Assembly: GCF_037975245.1 (NCBI RefSeq)
Contig: NC_092571.1
Coordinates: 18,064,917 to 18,128,916, forward strand
DNA: 64,000 bases
From: Apostichopus japonicus
Lineage: Eukaryota; Echinodermata; Holothuroidea; Aspidochirotida; Stichopodidae
Reading direction: 5' to 3'
Shown: piece by piece, positions 11,824 to 22,800 of the stretch
How the letters are laid out: each line of letters begins with the position of its first letter
Position numbering within the stretch: position 1 is the first letter of the stretch
Made by a program: the position numbers and the translations under genes
Notes under the pieces: generated by a model
What the model was told of the DNA's origin: nothing
Seen by the model: the letters and a program-made list of their open reading frames with translations, nothing else
The model's database searches: none

Positions 11824-13618
11824 GTGGTTGTCATCCAGGATCGACAGGATTACATCAAGGAAGCCATGCGTCATCTCTCCAACAGCGACATTTACACTCT
11901 TCTTGATTCTGATCCCACAGATATTTTCTCCCAGCAGATAAAACAGACCATCACTGATATGTACCAGGGGAACCAGATCTCTAAGAAGGCTAATTCTTTC
12001 CTTTCTCCCACAGACTGTAAGGCAGCCAGGTTTTATCTTCTGCCCAAAATTCACAAGCCTGGTAACCCTGGTAGGCCTATCATCTCAGGCAATGGGTCAC
12101 CCACCGAGAAGATATCCTTGTTTGTGGACCACTTCTTCAAACCTCTTGTTCCTCAGATTAACTCTTACATCCATGAAACTCCAGATTTCCTCGACAGGAA
12201 ACTTGAAGATATCAAGAACCAAATCCCCAGTACAGCCATCATCGTTATTTCGACGTCACTTCTCTTTACACTAACAATCCTCATGCTGAAGGTATCGCAG
12301 CCACGTGTGCAGCCCTGTCCAAGGTCCACACGTGTCCACCCATCTCTTACATCAAAGTTTTCATGCCATAGGTTCTCACCAAAAACAATTTCACGCTCAT
12401 GGACAAGCATTACCTTCAAAGACACCGGACAGCCATGGGTACCAGGATGGCTCCTTCCTTTGCTTGCCTGTTTATTTCCAGCATTGAAGAACGCATGCTC
12501 CGTGAAGCTCCCTGCCGTCCTCTTATCTGGTGGCGCTACATTGATGACATCTTCTTCGTTTGGACCAGTGATGAGGACAGCCTGCTCACCTTCATCAATC
12601 ACATCAATTATTTCCACAGCACTATCAAATTCACCTCAGATTACTCTCACCAACAGGTTAACTTCCCGGATGTGACTGTTCGCAAGGAACACGGTTGTCT
12701 CTCTACTGACTTATACACGACCAAGCCCACAGACACACACCAGTGTCTCCATTCTTCTAGCTGCCATCCCCGCCACTGCAAGTCTGGAATTGCCTACAGC
12801 CAAGCACCTTGTCTACGTCGAATTTACTCTAACAATTCCTCTTTCATTCGCCATACAGATGCTTTGGAGAAACACCTTACTGCCAGGAGCCATAGTGCCA
12901 GAAGGGTGCGTGAAGCCATTCAGAGAGTCTGCTCCCTATCCAGATCTTCTACATTGGCAGTGAAGGACAAAAAGGGACGAGATTGCGACAACAAGCTCCC
13001 CCTGGTTGTTACTTTCCACCCAAATATTCCTCCTCTTCAGCAAATCACCTCTAACAACCACAAATTCTCCTCACTTCAGATAGACTCCAACGAGCCGTCC
13101 CTGAATAACCCATCATCGCCTACAGACGACCACGCAACCTACAAGACCTTCTTGTGCGTGCGGCTGTTCCACCTCTAACTTCTAAGCCTACACCAATTTA
13201 GCATGGTACTTTCAAATGTGATCGTACTTCGAGATGCATCGTCTGTAGCCACCACATTGTTGAATCCAATTCCATCACCAGCCACAGCAGGCAACCAGGG
13301 AAGGGGCACTACCACTAATGACATGTATCTTATCCCTTGTAGAGTTTGCGTCATCCAGTATGTTGGCGAAACCAAAAACCACCCTCAAGAAGCGTTTCCA
13401 TGGTCACAGATTCACAGTCAACACCATGAAGACTGAGACCCCAGTTGGAAAACACATAAACCTTCCCAACCCATCCCATTAATGATATGTCCCTACAGGG
13501 GATTGAATCCTTAGGTAGCCGCCCTGACCTCGTACGAATCAGCAGAGAGAGACCGTAGATGCAACGCCTTTGCACCATTCAACCTCATGGGCTTAACATT
13601 CAGGAAGGACATGGCTAA
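11824..13618 (+). pseudogene. PLE reverse transcriptase / GIY-YIG endonuclease ORF, frameshifted
   Basis: In intact elements this protein copies the element RNA into DNA at a nick made by its GIY-YIG nuclease. The first frame covers the N-terminal part and the RFYLLPKIHKPGNPGRPI motif. A 1-nt loss near 12258 moves reading to the frame with DVTSLYTN (RT motif A region), then an in-frame TAG interrupts near 12372. The frame reopens with GTRMAPSFACLF and the catalytic WWRYIDDIFFVW (motif C) near 12530-12560. A further shift near 13080 leads to a Cys-rich linker (CDRTSRCIVC, about 13220), then YLIPCRVCVIQYVGETKN near 13328-13380, the GIY-YIG signature. A last shift gives FHGHRFTVN, and reading ends near 13618. 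With at least four disabling changes it cannot make a functional protein. Confidence 0.85.
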
Positions 13619-13947
13619 CTGTTCCTCTGTTACCCTCCCCCTCCATCTTGTCCCTCCCCCTCTTTCTCCTCTTCTCTTAGCTCTCTTCCACCCATTTTTC
13701 TCCACACCTTTCTGTCTTTGTCCTTCTCCAGTTTATTCCCTACCCCGTTCCTTTAATCCTCCCTTTGTCCCTCCACTGTTTATCTCCCATCTCTCCTCTT
13801 CCCCGTTTGGTTTCTTTCATTCTTCTCTCCATCCCTTGTCTACTTATCCCCTTACATCTACATCTGTGTGTTCACCAAGCTCATTAACCTGTCTGTATTC
13901 TGTGTCTGTTCTTGTCCCTTCTGTTACTGTTCGTTATCTGTCATTTA

Positions 13948-13986
13948 GCCTCTGAAGAAGATCCTGCTAGGATCGAAATGTCAGGC
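13948..13986 (+). ncRNA. Hammerhead ribozyme motif of the PLE
   Basis: Order: stem I GCCT (13948-13951), core CTGAAGA (13952-13958), one extra A, stem II GATCC-TGCTA-GGATC (13960-13974), core GAAA (13975-13978), TG, TC with the predicted cut after 13982, and stem I partner AGGC (13983-13986). Stem III is almost absent. This is the minimal type I form described in Penelope-like elements, thought to act best as a dimer. The unpaired A after the CTGAAGA core is unusual but also present in the copy at 59489. Confidence 0.72.
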
Positions 13987-14016
13987 CAACTTACTTTTAC
14001 ACACACATAATATTTT

Positions 14017-16285
14017 TTTAACATATATTTATAGACTAATCTGATATTTAGGCCGTACATATTCATAAATAAATATGATTTGTATGTATTTAAAGTCACA
14101 TCTATTCATAGATAAATCCATAATGTAAAGTGGTGTAAGCTACAGATATGCATAAGTACATTTAACTATGCGTACGTATTCTAAGTCACAGATATTCATA
14201 GATTAATCTGCTATGTAGCCTATACATATTCATAGATCAATCCATGATGTTAAGTGATGCAAGCCACAGATATTCATAAGTGCGTTTAACTATTCGTAAG
14301 TATTCTAAGCCACAGATATTTATAGATTAATCTGCTATGTAGGCCATATATAAATATGATGTATTCTAAGCCAAAAAAGTCAAAGACAAATATTATAAAT
14401 ACTAAGCCAGAAATAGTCATAGATAAATTCATTACGTAAGTGTTGTATGCCACAGATATTCGTAAATAAATCCATAATGTAAGTAATGTAATGTAAGCCA
14501 CTGAATCTCATAGATTAATTTGTTTACAGACACCCATAGATTAATCTGTTATTTAGGTCATACATATTCATAGACAAATATGATTCGTATGTATTCTAAG
14601 TCATTTATTTAATGGTAAATCCATAATGTTAAGTGGTGTAGACACAGATATTCATAAATAGGTGAATAATGTTAATTTTGTAAGCAACAGATATTTATGA
14701 GTGCCTTTTTACTATTCGTAAGTATTATAAGCCACAAATATTCATAGAATAATCTGCTATGTAGACTATGAGTCACATATATTCATAGATAAATCCATAA
14801 TGTGAAGAAGTGTAAGCCACTTATATTCATATATAGGGGAAGTCGGTTAAGTATTCGTAAGTTGTCTTAGCTAAAGATATTTATAGATTAATCTGCTATG
14901 TAGGCCATACATATTCATAGACAAATGTTATGTATTATAAGTCACATACATTCTTTAGATAAATCAATAATGTTAAGTGGTGTGAGCCACAGATATTCTT
15001 AAATAAATAAATAATGTAAGTATTCTAAGCCACTTATACTCATAGATTAATTTGTTAACAGATATTAATAGATTAATCTGTTATTTACGCCATACATATT
15101 CATAGATAAGTATGATTCGTATGTATTCTAAGTCATATATTCATGGATAAATCCATAATATTAAGTCGTGTTAGCCACAGATATTTATAAATAGGTGAAT
15201 TATGATAATTTTGCAAGCCACGTATATTCATAAGTCGGTTTAACTATTCGTAAGTAGTCTTGGCCACAGATATTCATAGAGTAATCTGCTATGCAGGCCA
15301 TACATATTCATAGATAAATATTATGTATTCTAAGTCACATATATTCTTAGATAAAATCCATAATTATAAGTGGTGTAGGCCACAGATATTCATAAGTGCG
15401 TTTAACTATTCGTAAGTATTCTAAGCCACAGATATTTATAGATTAATCTGCTATGTAGGTCATACATATTTATAGATAAATATTATGTATTCTAAGCCAC
15501 AAATATTCATAGATAAATCCATTATGTAATTAATGTGTGCCACAGATATTCGTTATAAATCCATAATGTAAGTATTATTAGCCACAGATACTAATAGATT
15601 AATTTGTTAACATATATTCATAGATTAATATGTTAATTAGGCCATACATATTCATAGATAAATGTGATTCGTATGTATCGTATATATTCTATGTTACATA
15701 TATTTCATAAATAAATCCATAAAGTTAAGTGGTTTAAGCTCCAGATATTCATAAATAGGGGAACTGTGTTAAGTTTGTAAGCCACAGTTATTCATATTGA
15801 TAACTGTTTCCGTATGTATTCTATGCCACATATAGTCATAGAGAAATACATTATCTAATTGATGTTATCCACATATATCCATCAGTAAATTAACTATGTG
15901 AGTTTTGTAAGCCACAGATATTCACAGATAGATCCATAATGTAAAATGGTGTAAGCCACAGATATTCATAAGTTTAACTATTCGTGAGTATCATAAGCCA
16001 CATATATTCATAGATTCATCCTATTCGAAGTATTCTAAGCCACAAATATTTATATATTAATGTTATTTAGTCCATACATATTCTAAGTCACAGAGATTCC
16101 TAGATAGATCCATAATGTAAAGTGGTGTAAGCCACACATATCCATAGATAAATCTGTTTCATATGTCACGTAATTTGTGTTAACCACAGATATTCCTAGA
16201 TTAGTCTGTTTCGTAAGTATTCTGGACCAAATATATTCATAGATAAATCCATTATGTTTGTGATGTAAGCCACATATTTTTTTAT
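14017..16285. repeat. Satellite A, main degenerate array
   Basis: About 2.3 kb of diverged units built on 'taagccacagatattcatag' followed by 'attaatctgctatgtaggcc' or 'ataaatccataatgtaagt'. Alternating unit types give an irregular longer period. It continues the array broken by the retroelement. Some stretches are nearly identical, for example around 14230-14340 and 15365-15480. No coding potential. Confidence 0.9.
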
Positions 16286-16559
16286 TTTGCATTAGGATCG
16301 GTTAGGGATCCAACTTTACCTAAGGTGGTTAATTATATCTCAATATATGGAAGAAAGGCAAGAAAAAGAAATTAAGTTTTCTTGTATATATGACATCACA
16401 CCTGTTTGCTTCAAGTTCACTTCTACTGCAAAACGTGTCAGCTGTAAATGTTGTTATATCGAGATAAAACCTGAAGAAAACTAAAGAATTAAGTGAACAT
16501 TTCAATTGAATGTCCTTTCATTTATCCAATGTACATTTTACTCTGAATAATACTCTGAA
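16286..16559. other. Short nonrepetitive spacer between satellites
   Basis: About 270 bp of AT-rich sequence separate satellite A from the CTGNNTGT array. No gene is seen. Confidence 0.6.
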
Positions 16560-16790
16560 TAATCTGCGTGTCTGATTGTCTGCTTGTCTGTGCTTCTAAT
16601 TGTCTGCGTGTCTCATTGCCGGCGCGTCTGATTTTCTGCGCGTCAATTTGTCTGCGTGTCAACTTGTCTGAGTGTCTGCTTGTGTGTTTGTCTTCGCTTC
16701 TATGCGTCTGCGGCTCTGACTGTTTGACAGATTGCGTGTCTAATTGTTTGACTGTCTGCGTGTCGTACTGTCTGCGCGTCTAATTATGGG
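16560..16790. repeat. Octamer satellite (CTGNNTGT), left outlier
   Basis: Degenerate octamers such as 'gtgtctgattgtctgc' match the large array at 19800-24680. The two blocks enclose the exon-like repeat 16830-19800, so that repeat may have expanded inside the octamer array. Confidence 0.85.
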
Positions 16791-16829
16791 TTTTGTATTT
16801 GATATGTTTTAACTGTTTTTTCTATCCTT

Positions 16830-19800
16830 CTTTTTTTCAGATGCAGAAGAAGATGGATTAAGACGCAGGACAACGACAACATGAGAAGAAGGATGATGAC
16901 GGTGAAAAGTGGACGCAGACATAAGGAGGTGGAATAAGACGCTGGACGATGCCATCAGAAGAAGAAGAGGGGTGTCCCTGGGTTAGTGGGAGGGCTATGT
17001 ATTTAATATGTTTTAACTATTTTTCTATCCTTGTTTTTTCAGATGTAGAAGAAGATGGATTAAGACGCTGGACGATGCCACCAGAAGAAGGGGGGTGTGT
17101 CCTTGGGTTAGTGGGTGGGCTATGTATTTGATATGTTTTTAACTGTTTTTCTATCCTTGTTTTATCAGATGCAGAAGAAGATGGTTTAAGACGCAGGACG
17201 ACGATAACATAAGAAGAAGGATGATGACGATGGAAGGTGGATGAAGACAGGAGGTGGAATAAGACGCTGGACGATGCCACCAGAAGAAGAGGGGGGTTCC
17301 CAGGGTTTGTGGGTGGGCTATGTATTTGATACTGTACATTCTAATTGTTTTTCTATCCTTGCTTTTCAGCTGCTTAAGAAGATGGATTAAGACGCTGCAT
17401 GGACAATGCTACCAGAAAAAGATAGGGGGGGGGGGTCCCTGAGTTAGTGGATGGGCTTTTTATCTGATATGTTTTAACTGTTTTTCTATCCTTCTTTTTC
17501 CAGATGCAGAAGAAGATGGATTAAGACGCAGGACGACGACAAAATAAGGATGATGACGGTGGAAGGTGGATGCAGACAGAAGGAGGTGGAATAAGACGCT
17601 GGACGATGCCACCAGAAGAAGAGGGGGTGTCCTTGGATTAGTGGGTGGGCTATTTATTTGATATGTTTTAACTATTTTCCTATCCGTGTTTATGCAGATG
17701 TAGAAGAAGATGGATTAAGACGCTGGACGATGCCAACAGAAGAAGAGCGAGGGTGTGTCCTTGGGTTAGTGGGTGGGCTATGTATTTGATATGTTTTTAA
17801 CTGTTTTTCTATCCTTGTTTTATCAGATGCAGAAGAAGATGGTTTAAGACGCAGGACGACGATAACATAAGAAGAAGGATGATGACGATGGAAGGTGGAT
17901 GAAGACAGGAGGTGGAATAAGACGCTGGACGATGCCACCAGAAGAAGAGGGGGGTTCCCAGGGTTTGTGGGTGGGCTATGTATTTGACACTGTACATTCT
18001 AATTGTTTTTCTATCCTTGTTTTTCAGCTGCTTAAGAAGATGGATTAAGACGCTGCATGGACAATGCTACCAGAAAAAGATAGGGGGGGGGGGTCCCTGA
18101 GTTAGTGGATGGGCTTTTTATCTGATATGTTTTAACTGTTTTTCTATCCTTCTTTTTCCAGATGCAGAAGAAGATGGATTAAGACGCAGGACGACGACAA
18201 AATAAGGATGATGACGGTGGAAGGTGGATGCAGACAGAAGGAGGTGGAATAAGACGCTGGACGATGCCACCAGAAGAAGAGGGGGAGTCCTTGGGTTAGT
18301 GGGTGGGCTATTTATTTGATATGTTTTAACTATTTTCCTATCCGTGTTTATGCAGATGTAGAAGAAGATGGATTAAGACGCTGGACGATGCCAACAGAAG
18401 AAGAGCGAGGGTGTGTCCTTGGGTTAGTGGGTGGGCTATGTATTTGATATGTTTTTAACTGTTTTTCTATCCTTGTTTTATCAGATGCAGAAGAAGATGG
18501 TTTAAGACGCAGGACGACGATAACATAAGAAGAAGGATGATGACGATGGAAGGTGGATGAAGACAGGAGGTGGAATAAGACGCAGGACGATGCCACCAGA
18601 AGAAGAGGGGGTTCCCAGGGTTTGTGGGTGGGCTATGTATTTGATACTGTACATTCTAATTGTTTTTCTATCCTTGTTTTTCAGCTGCTTAAGAAGATGG
18701 ATTAAGACGCAGGACGACGACAAAATAAGGATGATGACGGTGGAAGGTGGATGCAGACAGAAGGAGGTGGAATAAGACGCTGGACGATGCCACCAGAAGA
18801 AGAGGGGGTGTCCTTGGGTTAGTGGGTGGGCTATTTATTTGATATGTTTTAACTATTTTCCTATCCGTGTTTATGCAGATGTAGAAGAAGATGGATTAAG
18901 ACGCTGGACGATGCCAACAGAAGAAGAGCGAGGGTGTGTCCTTGGGTTAGTGGGTGGGCTATGTATTTGATATGTTTTTAACTGTTTTTCTATCCTTGTT
19001 TTATCAGATGCAGAAGAAGATGGTTTAAGACGCAGGACGACGATAACATAAGAAGAAGGATGATGACGATGGAAGGTGGATGAAGACAGGAGGTGGAATA
19101 AGACGCTGGACGATGCCACCAGAAGAAGAGGGGGGTTCCCAGGGTTTGTGGTTGGGCTATGTATTTGATACTGTACATTCTAATTGTTTTTCTATCCTTG
19201 TTTTTCAGCTGCTTAAGAAGATGGATTAAGACGCAGGACGACGACAAAATAAGAAGGATGATGACGGTGGAAGGTGGATGCAGACAGAAGGAGGTGGAAT
19301 AAGACGCTGGACGATGCCACCAGAAGAAGAGGGGGTGTCCTTGGGTTAGTGGGTGGGCTATTTATTTGATATGTTTTAACTATTTTCCTATCCGTGTTTA
19401 TGCAGATGTAGAAGAAGATGGATTAAGACGCTGGACGATGCCAACAGAAGAAGAGCGAGGGTGTGTCCTTGGGTTAGTGGGTGGGCAATGTATTTGATAT
19501 GTTTTAATTGTTTTTCTATCCTTTTTTTCAGATGCAGAAGATGGATTAAGACGCAGGACGACGACAACATAAGAAGAAGGATGATGACGATGGAAGGTGG
19601 ATGTAGACAGGACGTGGAATAAGACGCTGGACGATGCCACCAGAAGAAGAGGGGGGTTCCCTGGGTTTGTGGGTGGGTTATGTATTTCAAACATTCTAAT
19701 TGTTTTTCGATCCTTGTTTTTTCAGATGCAGAAGAAGATGGATTAAGACGCTGGACGATGCCACCAGAAGAAGATAGGGGGGGTCCCTGAGATAGTAGGT
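16830..19800. repeat. Exon-like higher-order satellite (subunits ~130-230 bp)
   Basis: About 16 subunits each have a pyrimidine tract 'tttttctatccttgtttt' ending in CAG, then 'atgcagaagaagatggatt' followed by 'aagacgc', then GAC/GAT-rich sequence and a 'gttagtgggtgggctatg' segment. Corresponding positions recur at about 17017, 17690, 18348, 18871 and 19398, giving higher-order periods near 673, 658, 523 and 527 bp. The shorter ones lack one subunit. Every subunit carries a textbook 3' splice acceptor, but all reading frames contain stops. It is best called a satellite, possibly from amplification of an exon with its acceptor. Confidence 0.88.
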
Positions 19801-22800
19801 GGACTGGTTGTCTGGTTGTTTGGTTGTCTGCGTGTATGATTGTCTGACTGGCTGCGTGTCTGATTGTATGACTGGCTGTGTGTCTGATTGTCTGCGTGCA
19901 TGATTGTCAGCGTGTCTGAATGTCGTGTATGATTGTCTGACTGGCTGAGTGTCTGAATGTTTAACTGACCACATGTATGTTCGTCTCACTGGCTGCATGT
20001 CTGATTGTCTGACAGGTTGCGTGTCTGACTGGTTGCGTGTGTGGTTTTCTGAATGACTGCTTGTCTGACTGACTGCGCGTCTGTTTGTTTGACTGGGTGC
20101 GTTTCTGATTATCTGACTGGTTACGTGTCTGGCTGTCTGACTGGCTGCGTGTCGATTGTCTGACTGGCTGCATGGCTGATTGTCTGACTGGCTGCGAGTA
20201 TGACTGGCTGTGTGTCTGATTAGCTGCGTGTCTGATTGTCTGCGTGCATGATTGTCAGCGTGTCTGAATGTCGTGTATGATTGTCTGACTGACTGAGTGT
20301 CTGATTGTTTTACTGGCCTCATGTTTGTTCGTCTCACTGGCTGCGTGTCTGATTTTCTGACAGGCTGCGTGTCTGATTGTCTACGTGTCTGATTGTCTGC
20401 GTGCCTAATTGTCTGACTGGCTGCGCGTTTGATTTTATGACTTGCTGCGTTTCTGATTGTCTGACTGGTTGCGTGTGTGGTTTTCTGAATGACTGCTTGT
20501 CTGACTGTCTGCGTGTCTGCGTGCATTATTGTCTGACTGGCTGCGTGTTTGTTTGTTTGACTGGATGCGTGTTTGATGGTCTGACTGGCTGCGGGTTTGA
20601 TTGTCTGACAGGCTGCGTGTATGGTTGTCTGACTGTGTGCGTGTTTGATTGTCTGTCTGCTTGTCTACGTGCCCGATTGTCTGACTGGCTGCTTGTCTGA
20701 TTGTTGACTGGATGCGTGTCTGATTGTCTGCATAGCTGATTGTCTGACTGGCTGCGTGTATGACTGGCTGTGTGTCTGATTGTCTGCGTGCATGATTGTC
20801 AGCGTGTCTGAATGTCGTGTATGATTGTATGACTGGCTGCCTATCTGATTGTTTCACTGGCTGATTGTCTGACTGGATGCGTTTCTGATTGTCTGCATAG
20901 CTGACTGGCTGTGTGTATGACTGGCTGTGTGTCTGATTGTCTGCGTGCATGATTGTCAGCGTGTCTGAATGTCGTGTATGATTGTATGACTGGCTGCCTA
21001 TCTGATTGTCTCACTGGCTGTGTGTCTGATTGTTGACTGAATGCGTTTCTGATTGTCTGCATAGCTGATTGTCTGACTGGCTGCGTGTATGATTGGCTGC
21101 GTTTCTGATTGTCTGCGTGCCTAATTGTCTGGTTGGCTGCGTGTCTGATATTTTGACTGGATGCGTGTTTGATGGTCTAACTGGGTACGTGTATGATTTT
21201 CTGCGTGCCTGAATTAGATGCGAGCCTGATTGTCTGCGTGTATGATTGTCTGCTTGTCTACGTGCCTGATTGTATGACTGGCTGCCTATCTGATTGTTTC
21301 ACTGGCTGCGTATAGTTGTGTGTCTGGTTATCTGCGCGTCTGATTGGCTGCGTGACTGATAGGCTGTGTATATGAATGGCTGCATTTATGATTATCTGCG
21401 TGTCTGATTGTCTACGTGTCTGATTGTCTGCTTGTCTGTTTGTCTGATTGTCTGATTTTATGAATGGCTGCGTTTCTGATTGTCTGACTGGTTGCGTGTC
21501 TGGTTGTCTCAGTGGCTGCATGGCTGACTTTCTAACTGGCTGCGTGTATGACTGACTGTGTGTCTGATTAGCTGCGTGTCTGATTGTCTGCGTGCATGAT
21601 TATCAGCGTGTCTGAATGTCGTGTATGATTGTCTGAGTGTCTGATTGTTTTACTGGCCTCATGTTTGTTTGTCTGACTGGCTGCGTGTCTGATTGTCTGA
21701 CTGGCTGCGTGTCTGATTGTCTGCGTGCATTATTGTCTGACTGGCTGCGTGTTTGTTTGTTGGACTGGATGCGTGTTTGATGGTCTGACTGGCTGCGGGT
21801 TTGGTTGTCTGACTGGCTGTGTGTATGGTTGTCTGACTGTGTGCGTGTCTGATTGCTGCGTTCCCGATTGGATGCGAGCCTAATTGGATACGTGTATTAT
21901 TGTCTGCTCTATACGTGCCTGATTGTATGACTGGCTGCCTATCTGATTGTTTCACTGGCTGCGTGTATGAATGTCTGCGTGTCTGATTGTTGACTGGATG
22001 CGTGTCTGATTGTCTCCATAGCTGATTGTCTGACTGGCTGCGTGTATGACTAGCTGTGTGTCTGATTGTCTGCGTGCATGATTGTCAGCGTGTCTGAATG
22101 TCGTGTATGATTGTATGACTGGCTGCCTATCTGATTGTTTCACTGGCTGCGTGTCTGATTGTTGACTGGATGCGTTTCTGATTGTCTGCATAGCTGATTG
22201 TCTGACTGGCTGCGTGTATGACTGGCTGTGTGTCTGATTGTCTGCGTGCATGATTGTCAGCGTGTCTGAATGTCGTGTATGATTGTCTGACTGGCTGTGT
22301 GTCTGATTGTTTAACTGACCACATGTATGTTCGTCTCACTGGCTGCGTGTCTAATTGTCTGACTGGCTACGTTTCTGATTGTTTGACTGGATACGTGTAT
22401 GATGGTCTAACTGGATGCGTGTATGATTGTCTGCGTGCCTAATTGGATGCGAGCCAGATTGGCTGCGTGTATGATTGTCTGCTTGTCTACGTGCCTGATG
22501 ATATTACTGGCGGCCTATCTGATTGTTTCACTGGCTGCGTATATGGATGTCTGACTAGTTGTGTGTCTGGTTATCTGCGCGTCTGATTGGCTGCGTGACT
22601 GATAGGCTGTGTACATTAATGGCTGCATTTATGATTATCTGCGTGTCTGATTGTCTACGTGTCTGATTGTCTACGTTTCTGCTTGTCTGATTGTCTGTTT
22701 GTCTGATTTTATGACTGGCTGCGTTTCTGATTGTCTGACTGGTTGCGTGTCTGGTTGTCTCAGTGGCTGCGTGTCGATTGTCTGACTCGCTGCATGGCTG

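Larger units (their letters stand above)
11816..14016 (+). mobile_element. Penelope-like retroelement (PLE), 5'-truncated and inactivated
   Basis: A unique 2.2-kb block interrupts satellite A. The satellite phase resumes on the right where it stopped on the left (left end near 'attaattattt', right restart near 'ttaacatatatttatag'), so the boundaries are good to within a few bases. It contains a reverse transcriptase, a GIY-YIG endonuclease remnant, a pyrimidine-rich 3' region (13619-13945) and a hammerhead motif followed by 'acttacttttacaca'. No second terminal repeat copy is present at the 5' end, which fits 5' truncation. Confidence 0.85.

Noticed and set aside
17017-19247. Repeated 62-87 codon minus-strand frames (MASSSVLFHLLSSS type)
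   Set aside because: These are copies of the same satellite subunit read antisense; no single frame spans the array.
19696-20526. 276-codon Gln/Ser/Thr-rich minus-strand frame as a gene
   Set aside because: It results from the 24-bp octamer superperiod. Competing frames are open on the other strand, and there is no gene context.
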